Source of the DNA: Phaeocystidibacter luteus
GTDB lineage: Bacteria > Bacteroidota > Bacteroidia > Flavobacteriales > Schleiferiaceae
Direction: 5' to 3'
Length of the DNA stretch: 64,000 nt
NCBI RefSeq assembly: GCF_008933115.1
Contig: NZ_WBVO01000001.1
Coordinates: forward strand, 186,001 to 250,000
Made by a program: the position numbers and the translations under genes. The notes beneath the pieces are model-generated. The model did no database searches. It saw only the letters and a program-made list of their open reading frames with translations, and was not told where the DNA came from. This document shows, in pieces, positions 17,785 through 24,818 of the stretch. Within the stretch, counting starts at the first letter, position 1, and each line of letters opens with the position of its first letter.

Positions 17785-18477
17785 TCAGACTCTGAGTTTA
17801 CTCATTCCACCGTCTACATGTAGAATCTGTCCACTCACCCATGAGCTGTCGTTTTTGAGCAGGTAAAGTGCTGCATTGGCGATGTCATCTGCCGTTCCAA
17901 CTCGTTTCAGTGGATGTCTCTCAGCTCCAGACTCTCTGCGTTTGTCGTTGCTCAGAAGAGAAGAGGCAAGAGGTGTGTCTGATAGGGATGGTGCAACGGC
18001 ATTCACTCGGATTTTTGGGGCAAATTCGGCGGCAAGCGTTCGCGTAAGTCCTTCTACGGCGCCTTTTGACATAGCAACGCTGGCGTGGAACGGCATTCCT
18101 TGTGTTACAGCGACGGTACTGAAGAGCACGACGGATGCATTCTCACCTTTCTTGAGTGCATTCTGTGCGTGTCTGACTGCGCGAACGGCCCCAAGTGCGT
18201 TCACCTCGAAATCGTGTAGGTAATCGTCGTCTTTCAATCCTCTAAAGGGTTTGAGATTGATAGTCCCCGGCGCATAGAGTAGTCCGTTCAACTCTTCAGG
18301 AAGCTCAATCTGGTCTACTTCCGTAACCCCATTAAGCACGTGATGCGTGTGATTATCATGGCTATCGCCTTTCCATTCTTCACGTCCGCATGTGATCACG
18401 TTGTGACCATCGCTTAAGAGATTCTGTGCAACTGTATTGGCAATACCGGAGTTTCCTCCGACAATCAAGTAATTCAT
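17785..18477 (-). CDS. SDR-family protein lacking the catalytic Tyr
   Basis: A 230-residue short-chain dehydrogenase/reductase fold protein and first gene of the light-repair operon. The Rossmann motif is VGGNSGIANTVAQNL (variant of TGxxxGIG) and the C-terminus has PxxRVGTADDIANAALYLL and GQILHVDGG, all typical of SDRs. At the catalytic YxxxK position the sequence reads VAMSK in FHASVAMSKGAVEGL, so the Tyr is replaced by Val while the Lys remains. The protein may bind NAD(P)H without classic SDR chemistry, or act through another residue. Its place before flavin reductase and photolyase genes points to a redox or structural role in photorepair. Confidence 0.82.
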   Translation of the reverse strand: MNYLIVGGNSGIANTVAQNLLSDGHNVITCGREEWKGDSHDNHTHHVLNGVTEVDQIELPEELNGLLYAPGTINLKPFRGLKDDDYLHDFEVNALGAVRAVRHAQNALKKGENASVVLFSTVAVTQGMPFHASVAMSKGAVEGLTRTLAAEFAPKIRVNAVAPSLSDTPLASSLLSNDKRRESGAERHPLKRVGTADDIANAALYLLKNDSSWVSGQILHVDGGMSKLRV

Positions 18478-18528
18478 TTGTTGGGTTTTTGGGAGATAAC
18501 GTGGAAGTGAGGGGGAAGTTCACTGAGG

Positions 18529-18628
18529 TCCGCCTCTGGCGGAAAGGCTCCCTGCGGTCGCAAGTCATCCACCGTTTGGCGGATGAAAGGCCTCCTTCGT
18601 CGGCAAGGCTTCCGTCGATTGACGGAAG
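18529..18628. repeat. Cluster of short hairpins joined by conserved linkers
   Basis: Successive stems are TCCGCC/GGCGGA (18529-18543), TGCG/CGCA in the linker near 18553, TCATCCACC/GGCGGATGA (18565-18586, one mismatch) and CTTCCGTC/GACGGAAG (18609-18628). Linkers such as AAGGCTCCCTGCGGTCGCAAG recur at 23.4 kb. No coding potential is seen. Confidence 0.75.
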
Positions 18629-18640
18629 CAAGCGGGGGTG

Positions 18641-19190
18641 CGCACGGGCTAAAGCCCCGTGCTAGTTGAATACTATCCGAGGCTACTGCGGGGAAGTGTT
18701 CCTTCGAGAAAGTAGCAATCTAAAGGGCACCTGATGTCCAAAAGCCCAGCTCCTCCGCGAACTCTCTCCACCCAGCTTATCTCTAAATTTCTCTGCGAGA
18801 GCCTCCGAGCGCAAACTTTGGTGTCTTAAATGCGCACGGGCTAAAGCCCTGTGCTAGTTGAATCCTATCCGAGGCTACTGCGGGGAAGTGTTCCTTTGAG
18901 AAAGTAGCAATCTAAAGGGCACCTGATGTCTTAAAGCCCACCTCCTCCGCGAACTCTCCTCACCCAGCTCATCTCTGAAATTCTCTGCGAGAGCCTCCGT
19001 TCACAAACTTTGGTGTCTTAAATGCGCACGGGCTAAAGCCCCGTGCTAGTTGAATACTATCCGAGGCTACTGCGGGGAAGTGTTCCATCGAGTAACACGC
19101 AATTTAATGGGCACCTGATATCCTAAAGCCCACCCCCTCCGCGAACTCTCCCCACCCAGCTCATCTCTGAATTTCTCTGCGAGAAACTCT
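18641..19190. repeat. Tandem repeat array, 192-bp period, about 2.9 copies
   Basis: Copies start at 18641, 18833 and 19025, exactly 192 bases apart. The first two match at well over 90% by eye. Each copy opens with a near-palindrome, GCACGGGCTAAAGCCCCGTGC, able to form a hairpin with a TAAA loop, and ends in a C/T-rich part. Copy 3 diverges after about 19175 into a CTCTGTG-rich segment related to the 22.4-kb repeat. The whole 800-bp gap between the SDR and kinase genes is repeat sequence with no believable gene. Confidence 0.85.
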
Positions 19191-19279
19191 GTGCCCTCCG
19201 TGTCTCTGTGTGAGGCCTCCCCACGTTAATGACAAGTTAAAACCCACGAGTCTCCCATTTCCCGCGTATTTTTGAAACC

Positions 19280-20881
19280 ATGACAAGCGGAAACTCACGA
19301 CTTTTAATTTCACTGATTTCGGTTGCCCTATTGGGTTCTATTGCGGTGCAGGTCTACCTCTTTACGAATGCAGTAGAGGTGAGAAAAGCCAGATTTAGAA
19401 GCGATGTGATGGAGGCTATGCGCAACGCAGGTGAGCAAATTGAAGGGGTGGATGCCATGCGTCTGTTAGACGACGAAACGGAGTTTAAGCCTTGGCTGCA
19501 AGAGCAGATCCCAAGTATTTTCGAGATTGATAGCACAGAGCCTCCGGCGCCACCATCACCGCCTATTTCTGCCGTAGCTTCTGACCGTGTGAGCTATGTA
19601 GGAGAGGCGGAACTCGAACGAGAAAGAATTGACAGCACGGGGTTTTATACGTTTAGCTTTCAGGCAGATACTACATATTATGCACCAGGCGGACCGTTCC
19701 GAGTGGAGGTGAGTCAAGAAGGATCAGGACAACGTACACGAGACGGACGAATTCGTCTCTTTCTCGGGCAGATGCAACGGATAGAAGAGAAGGTACTCAC
19801 GATGGATACGGTCCTTCAAACCTTTGTGCGGAGTTCGGTGAGAGATTGGGTTCCAATTGATACGAGGTTTGAGAATGAGGACATCGATTCAATCATTGCC
19901 GCGGAGCTAAAACACAAGGGAGTAGAGATTGATTATCAATACGCCATTAGCGAAGGCGACTTTCTTACCAGTTTGAAGAGCGACGGATTTGATAGCGATT
20001 CCGCCGCATTCAAAGTGCCCATTTTTAGAAATGATTTGTGGGGGTCGCCAAGGTATTTACTCCTTCAAGTTCCCGATACTACAGGGTATATCCTTCAAAG
20101 TCTTTGGATGATGCTACTACTTAGTACCCTATTTACTATTGGTGTTGTAGCTACATTTTGGGCAACCATCAAGCAGATGTTGAAGCAAAAGAAGATCAAT
20201 AGAATCAAGAACGACTTCATCAACAATATGACTCACGAGTTTAAAACGCCGCTGGCTACAATCAATTTGGCCATAGACGCTTTGAACTCTCCGAAAGTGA
20301 AGGATGACAGTGCCAAGCTGAATCATTACGCCAATATTATCCGCAAGGAAAACGCCCGAATGCACAAACAGGTTGAGCAAGTTCTTCGCATGTCGTTGCT
20401 TGACAAAGATGAGATTGAACTCAAACGAGAGAAGGTAGAAGTTAGTGATTGGGTGGACGATGCCTATGCACACATGGCGCTTACAATTGAAGGTCGGGAA
20501 GGAGAGATGAAGATGAATGTTGAGCCGGGTCTCTTTGTAGATGTAGACCGTCATCATATGTCCAATGTGCTAATCAATATTCTCGACAATGCCATCAAGT
20601 ATTCCATGGAGCGGCCAGTAATTTCAATTCAGGCCATAGGCAGAAATGGGCACCTTGAGCTGAGTGTATCGGATCGCGGCATTGGAATGAACAAGGAAGT
20701 GCGAGAGCATATTTTTGATAGATTCTATCGTGCCGAATCGGGGAACGTACACACGGTAAAAGGACACGGCCTAGGCTTGGCTTATGCCAAAGAAATAGTG
20801 AGTAAACACGGTGGTGACATTCGTGTAAAGAGTACTCCGGGGCAGGGAAGTACATTCATTATTACCTTAGCTTTGTCGTAA
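19280..20881 (+). CDS. Sensor histidine kinase (RprX-like)
   Basis: A 533-residue membrane sensor kinase. Transmembrane helix 1 is near residues 7-28 and helix 2 near 275-297, leaving an extracytoplasmic sensor region of about 245 residues with a Pro-rich stretch (PPAPPSPP). The HisKA box is NNMTHEFKTPLATI with phospho-acceptor His319. The ATPase domain has N-box NVLINILDNAIKYS, G1 DRGIGM and G2 GHGLGLAYAKEI. Its likely partner is the OmpR-type regulator at 22654, separated from it by rfbC, rfbD and repeats. rfbC follows after 15 bases, so kinase and sugar genes may be co-transcribed. The signal is unknown. Confidence 0.9.
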   Translation: MTSGNSRLLISLISVALLGSIAVQVYLFTNAVEVRKARFRSDVMEAMRNAGEQIEGVDAMRLLDDETEFKPWLQEQIPSIFEIDSTEPPAPPSPPISAVASDRVSYVGEAELERERIDSTGFYTFSFQADTTYYAPGGPFRVEVSQEGSGQRTRDGRIRLFLGQMQRIEEKVLTMDTVLQTFVRSSVRDWVPIDTRFENEDIDSIIAAELKHKGVEIDYQYAISEGDFLTSLKSDGFDSDSAAFKVPIFRNDLWGSPRYLLLQVPDTTGYILQSLWMMLLLSTLFTIGVVATFWATIKQMLKQKKINRIKNDFINNMTHEFKTPLATINLAIDALNSPKVKDDSAKLNHYANIIRKENARMHKQVEQVLRMSLLDKDEIELKREKVEVSDWVDDAYAHMALTIEGREGEMKMNVEPGLFVDVDRHHMSNVLINILDNAIKYSMERPVISIQAIGRNGHLELSVSDRGIGMNKEVREHIFDRFYRAESGNVHTVKGHGLGLAYAKEIVSKHGGDIRVKSTPGQGSTFIITLALS

Positions 20882-20896
20882 AGAAGCTAGAATTTC

Positions 20897-21451
20897 ATGA
20901 AGGTACTATCCGAGCCGCTTAAGGATTGTTTTTTATTGGAGCCGACTGTATTCGGAGACCACAGAGGGTATTTTTTCGAATCGTTCAACGACGTGTTGTT
21001 TGAACAGCTAACGGGGCAGAATTCTCACTTTGTACAGGACAATCAGAGTAAGTCGAGCAGAGGAGTTCTTCGCGGAATCCACATGCAGAAAGGTGGTGCA
21101 GCACAAGCCAAGTTGGTTCGAGTTGTTGCTGGCGCAGTGTGGGACGTTGCGGTTGATTTAAGACCTTCTTCACCGACCTACAAACAATGGTTTGGTGTTG
21201 AATTAACGGCTGAGAATCACCGAATGCTCTACGTGCCCCGAGGTTTTGGCCATGGCTTTGTTACACTTGAAGACGATACCATTTTCACCTATAAATGTGA
21301 TAATCATTATTCGGTCGCCGATGAAATAGGCTTGATGTATAATGATGCAGCCATTGGCATCCAGTGGCCAATTGAAGGAATGGATATAAAGCTTTCAGAA
21401 AAGGATGGCCGATTGATGTCGATTTCTGAACTCGAACCACATCTAAAATGA
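20897..21451 (+). CDS. rfbC: dTDP-4-dehydrorhamnose 3,5-epimerase
   Basis: A 184-residue cupin-fold epimerase for dTDP-L-rhamnose synthesis, converting dTDP-4-keto-6-deoxyglucose to the L-lyxo form. The sequence shows FGDHRGYFFESFN at the start, the catalytic His region SSRGVLRGIHMQK, AVDLRPSSPTYKQW, and PRGFGHGFVTLEDDTIFTYKC. The length is normal. It overlaps rfbD (ATGA at 21448-21451). The partner genes rfbA and rfbB are not in this window, so they must lie elsewhere or the precursor comes from another locus. Confidence 0.95.
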   Translation: MKVLSEPLKDCFLLEPTVFGDHRGYFFESFNDVLFEQLTGQNSHFVQDNQSKSSRGVLRGIHMQKGGAAQAKLVRVVAGAVWDVAVDLRPSSPTYKQWFGVELTAENHRMLYVPRGFGHGFVTLEDDTIFTYKCDNHYSVADEIGLMYNDAAIGIQWPIEGMDIKLSEKDGRLMSISELEPHLK

Positions 21452-22299
21452 AAGTACTGGTTTCAGGTGGTAAGGGGCAGTTAGCTTCTTGCATTGAAAG
21501 AGAATGGGAGTCAGCCCGCCAAGAAGAACTCATTTTGGCATCGTCATCTGATCTTGATTTTTATGATGTTGACAGCTTATCCGATTATTTATCTTCCAAT
21601 CAAATTACCCACCTCGTGCACACCTCGGCTTACACGGCTGTAGATCTTGCCGAGGATGAGCCTGATTTAGCACGGAAGGTAAATGTGAATCAAACTAGAT
21701 CTGTTGCAGAAGCTTGTGCGAGATCCAGTGTTTTCATGATTCATATCTCCACCGACTTCGTTTATGGAGGTCCAGGTGAAACACCCAGAAAAATCGAAGA
21801 TGCTTCTCCAGAAAGCGTGTATGGTCTAACCAAACTGGATTCGGAAAAGGCTGTTCTTGAGTCGGGCGTTTCGCATTTGATTATTCGAACCAGTTGGTTG
21901 TACAGTTCAATTGGACGAAACTTTTACTTGACCATGAATCGGTTATTGGGGGAGGGTAAGGCATTGAGAGTTGTGAACGATCAGCATGGAACGCCGACTT
22001 CAGCATTCTCGTTGGCACGATTTATCATTGAATTTATTCGATCCAAGGACGGGTTTGGGCTTGGCACTAAGACTACCATGAACTTCTCGAATGAGGGAAG
22101 TACAACTTGGTATGGATTTGCATTGGCCATCCGCGAAATGAACGGCCTGCCTGGCACGGTAGCTCCATGCACGAGTGAGGAATACCCTCAAAAGGCAAAG
22201 CGCCCGACATATTCGGTGATGGATTTGTCGGTGTTGTGCGGAACGGGCTGGGAGAATGTGACGTGGGAAGAGGCGTTACGAGAGGTGGCTGGTAAGTGA
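21448..22299 (+). CDS. rfbD: dTDP-4-dehydrorhamnose reductase
   Basis: A 283-residue extended SDR that makes dTDP-L-rhamnose from the RfbC product with NAD(P)H. Seen are VLVSGGKGQLASCI (Rossmann), HTSAYTAVDLAEDEPDLARKVN, STDFVYGG, the YGLTK catalytic pair, IIRTSWLYSSIGRNF, and VNDQHGTPTS, all family hallmarks. It is translationally coupled to rfbC. Rhamnose is a plausible component of the polysaccharide made by the locus starting at 23.9 kb, but the two rfb genes are separated from it by repeats and the response regulator gene. Confidence 0.95.
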   Translation: MKVLVSGGKGQLASCIEREWESARQEELILASSSDLDFYDVDSLSDYLSSNQITHLVHTSAYTAVDLAEDEPDLARKVNVNQTRSVAEACARSSVFMIHISTDFVYGGPGETPRKIEDASPESVYGLTKLDSEKAVLESGVSHLIIRTSWLYSSIGRNFYLTMNRLLGEGKALRVVNDQHGTPTSAFSLARFIIEFIRSKDGFGLGTKTTMNFSNEGSTTWYGFALAIREMNGLPGTVAPCTSEEYPQKAKRPTYSVMDLSVLCGTGWENVTWEEALREVAGK

Positions 22300-22420
22300 A
22301 GATCTCACACAGAGTTTTTCTTGATTACAAGAATCTTAGGTATGCTAAACCTAAGGAGCAATTGGAATTTGAAGTGACTCCTTCACTAAGACTTAGAGAA
22401 TACCCACAAGTCAACATTAT

Positions 22421-22558
22421 TCTCTGTGTCCTCTGCGCCTCCGTGTGAGGTTCCCATTTAGTATCATCCTTCTCTGCGACCTCTGTTTCTCTGTGAGAGG
22501 TTTCCATTAAGTATCATCCTTCTCTGAGTCCTCTGTTTCTCTGTGTGAGGTCTCCACC
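22421..22558. repeat. Tandem 50-bp repeat, about 2.8 copies, CTCTGTG-rich
   Basis: Units start at 22421, 22471 and 22521, each opening with TCTCTG and containing CCTCTG, CTCTGTGTGAGGT-like and GTATCATCCT segments. It resembles the CTCTGTG-rich tail at 19175-19220. The rest of the 354-bp gap between rfbD and the response regulator gene (22300-22653) shows no gene and no exact -7 element. Confidence 0.7.
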
Positions 22559-22653
22559 ACGAAAAACCTGATAAAAAAGTGTGAAACTCCTTTTAACATT
22601 TTCGCCATTGCCGTATTTGGTCGTAAGTTCGAAAATCTCAAACCTACAGACGT

Positions 22654-23334
22654 ATGAAGCGCATCCTGCTCATCGAAGACGATGAAACTTTTGGTCCAAT
22701 GTTGAAGGACTTCCTAGAGCTAAATGAATATGAAGTTGAGTTGGCCGTGAATGGCGACGATGGCCTGGCGAAGTTTGCCGACGGTAACTGGGACCTGTGC
22801 ATTTTGGACGTTATGATGCCGAAGCGTGACGGCTTTTCTACGGCTAAGGAAATTCGCAAGGCTACGCCAAATCAGCCGCTTATCTTTCTGACAGCCAAGA
22901 GTATGAAGGAGGATATGTTGGAAGGATTCCGGTTGGGTGCAGATGATTATTTGACCAAGCCATTTGATACAGAAGTTCTGCTATATAAGATCAAAGCCGT
23001 GTTGAATCGTCAGCCTGGCAACTCCAAGGCAGAAGGAGACAAGTACTCGATTGGTAAATACACCTTCGATCCGCGCTTGAGAATATTGAGCTTAGGAGAT
23101 GAGGAGCGGAAACTATCCCCGAAAGAGTCTCAGTTATTAGAGCTCTTGGCTCGACATAAAAACGACCTTTTACCAAGGTCGGTAGCATTGGTGAAAATTT
23201 GGAAGGATGAGAACTACTTCACCGGCCGCTCTATGGATGTCTACGTTGCCAAACTCCGCAAGTACTTGTCGGAAGACGGAACGATAGAAATTCAGAATGT
23301 GCATGGAGAGGGGTTTATTTTGGCGATAAGTTGA
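22654..23334 (+). CDS. OmpR-family response regulator (RprY-like)
   Basis: A 226-residue two-component regulator. The receiver domain (1-120) has acidic residues in LIEDDE, phospho-acceptor Asp52 in CILDVMMPKRDG, the switch Thr in IFLTAKS and Lys in DYLTKPFD. The C-terminal winged helix (about 130-226) includes RKLSPKESQLLELLARHKNDLLPRSVAL and GRSMDVYVAKLRKYL. It is probably the partner of the kinase at 19280, being the only response regulator nearby. Repeats lie on both sides. The targets are unknown; the polysaccharide locus downstream is a reasonable candidate but unproven. Confidence 0.92.
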   Translation: MKRILLIEDDETFGPMLKDFLELNEYEVELAVNGDDGLAKFADGNWDLCILDVMMPKRDGFSTAKEIRKATPNQPLIFLTAKSMKEDMLEGFRLGADDYLTKPFDTEVLLYKIKAVLNRQPGNSKAEGDKYSIGKYTFDPRLRILSLGDEERKLSPKESQLLELLARHKNDLLPRSVALVKIWKDENYFTGRSMDVYVAKLRKYLSEDGTIEIQNVHGEGFILAIS

Positions 23335-23345
23335 GTGGAGAAAGC

Positions 23346-23440
23346 TTCAGCCTGTCGGCTGAATCAAGTCATCCGCCGTTTGGCGGTTGAAAGGCCTCCT
23401 TCGTCGGCAAGGCTCCCTGCGGTCGCAAGACATGCGCCAG
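23346..23440. repeat. Second copy of the hairpin cluster
   Basis: Stems TTCAGCC/GGCTGAA (23346-23363) and TCATCCGCC/GGCGGTTGA (23369-23390) are followed by the same linkers seen at 18.5 kb (AAGGCCTCCTTCGTCGGCAA, then GGCTCCCTGCGGTCGCAAG). The first stem differs in sequence from its 18.5-kb counterpart yet still pairs perfectly. Confidence 0.7.
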
Positions 23441-23459
23441 TTAGCGAGTGTAAGCCAAG

Positions 23460-23905
23460 TGGGCATGGGCTGAAGGCCTGGACTAGCTGAATCATATTTA
23501 CGAACGCTCCACATCCAGTTTCTCCCAAGTGCGCACGGGCTAAAGCCCTGTGCTAGTTGAATGATATCCGAGGCTACAGCGAAGAAGTGTTCCTCAAATT
23601 CACTTGGGAGCAAGGGGACAGTTGTTATTCACAGCCAAACTCCTCTGCGAACTCTCTCCATCACGTTAGTTCCTTATTTTCTGTGCCAGAGCTTCTGGGC
23701 ACAAATCCTGGTGTTCTTAGAGCGCACGGGCTAAAGCCCCGCACTAGTAGAATGATATCCGAGGCTACAGCGAAGAAGTGTTCCCCAAATTCACTTGGGA
23801 GCAAGGGGACAGTTGTTATTCACAGCCAAACTCCTCTGCGAACTCTCTCCATCACGCACTGCTCTAATTCTCTGCGAGCGCCCGTCCGCACGACCAGCCT
23901 AAAAG
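23460..23905. repeat. Second array of the 192-bp repeat family (truncated copy plus two units)
   Basis: A degenerate, shortened head lies at 23460-23530. Units start at 23532 and 23723 (period 191), opening with the same CGCACGGGCTAAAGCCC hairpin as the array at 18641. The two units share a long near-identical core (GTTGTTATTCACAGCCAAAC region). The orientation is the same as in the first array. An open frame of 124 codons across it is a repeat artefact. Confidence 0.8.
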
Positions 23906-23943
23906 ATTTCCCCACAATAACACCCCATTAACACTCACCTTCC

Positions 23944-23951
23944 TATATTTG
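23944..23951 (+). promoter_or_regulatory. -7 element before the polysaccharide export operon
   Basis: TATATTTG matches TAnnTTTG exactly and ends 28 bases before the ATG at 23980. No TTG lies at the usual -33 distance, so an activator may be needed or the -33 element is weak. Confidence 0.6.
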
Positions 23952-23979
23952 TGGCTTGTTGAATCTGAAACCTAACCAG

Positions 23980-24813
23980 ATGCCAGAGCTACGTGCATCC
24001 GAGGCGCCGAAAAAATGGGGCTTCTTACGCTTTCTCCCTGCAATCATTTTACTGGGCTTGTTTACAACTTCTTGTATTCCGCAGAAGGACTTGACTTATT
24101 TGCAGGTTCCGGAAGGGCAAGAGGGAGATTCACTGTTCTATGAGATTCAGAGACAGAAGTATTTCATTCAAGAGAATGACATCTTGAATGTTACGGTGCG
24201 GAGCTTTGAAGAGCGTACTGCTAATGCCTTTAATTCATCAAGAGTTTCTAACGTTCAGAATGCGGGTGACGGATATTTCTATTTGACAGGCTATACTGTG
24301 AGCTCGGATGGCGTCATAGACCTTCCCGTTGTGGGGAATGTACTCGTTGAAGGTATGACGGTAGAAGAAGCAAAATTTGCCATTAAGGCCAAGCTTTTGT
24401 TGTACTTCCAAGATGAGGCGATTTCTGTCAATGTGCAGCTCAGCGGAATCCGTTTCAGCGTAATCGGAGAAGTGATTCGTCCTGGTAAGTATACGATCTA
24501 CCAGAATCAGGCAAATATTTTCGAAGCTCTGGCAATTGCCGGTGGTTCAACGATATACGGTAAGAGAAAATCAGTTCAGATTATTCGTCAGTATCCGGAA
24601 GGAGTTCGAGTGTTTGACCTTGACTTGACCGATGTAGAAGTGCTAGAGCACCCTGATTATCTTGTACAACCGAATGACATTATCAACGTCAAACCACTTC
24701 CTCAAAGATCATGGGGTTTTGGAGAAACGGGTATCAGTACGTTCATACAAACGCTATCGATAATCAGCTCTATTCTGCTCATCGCAGTATCTATTAGAAA
24801 CTTAAGTAATTGA
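23980..24813 (+). CDS. wza: Polysaccharide export outer-membrane lipoprotein (Wza/OPX family)
   Basis: A 277-residue lipoprotein forming the outer-membrane export channel for the capsule or exopolysaccharide. It has a lipobox (GLFTTSC, Cys32), the poly-export domain (from about residue 65, with YFIQENDILNVTV and GYTVSSDGVIDLPVVGNV), and an SLBB domain (FSVIGEVIRPGKYTIYQNQANIFEALAIAGG). A hydrophobic C-terminal helix (LSIISSILLIAVSI) ends the protein. The ATG at 23980 was chosen over a TTG at 23956 because the -7 element lies just before it and because it gives a normal signal peptide. The gene pairs with the Wzc-type kinase next to it. Confidence 0.92.
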   Translation: MPELRASEAPKKWGFLRFLPAIILLGLFTTSCIPQKDLTYLQVPEGQEGDSLFYEIQRQKYFIQENDILNVTVRSFEERTANAFNSSRVSNVQNAGDGYFYLTGYTVSSDGVIDLPVVGNVLVEGMTVEEAKFAIKAKLLLYFQDEAISVNVQLSGIRFSVIGEVIRPGKYTIYQNQANIFEALAIAGGSTIYGKRKSVQIIRQYPEGVRVFDLDLTDVEVLEHPDYLVQPNDIINVKPLPQRSWGFGETGISTFIQTLSIISSILLIAVSIRNLSN

Positions 24814-24818
24814 TTGAA

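Noticed and set aside
18426-18665. Open frame across the SDR start and hairpin cluster
   Set aside because: It covers palindromic repeat sequence and part of the opposite-strand SDR gene; the composition is not protein-like.
18641-19190. CRISPR array
   Set aside because: The units are about 192 bp and similar along their full length, without short repeats and unique spacers, and no cas genes are present.
19267-19274. Promoter TATTTTTG directly before the kinase ATG
   Set aside because: It matches TAnnTTTG but ends only 5 bases before the ATG and has no -33 element, so the transcript would be essentially leaderless; not called.
18478-19279. Insertion sequence or transposon
   Set aside because: No transposase gene or terminal inverted repeats with target duplication are seen; only non-coding repeats are present.
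20897-22299. Complete dTDP-rhamnose pathway
   Set aside because: Only rfbC and rfbD are present; no rfbA or rfbB gene is found anywhere in the window.
23557-23931. 124-codon open frame in the repeat array
   Set aside because: It spans two repeat units and repeats its own sequence; it has no start signal and no recognisable protein family.
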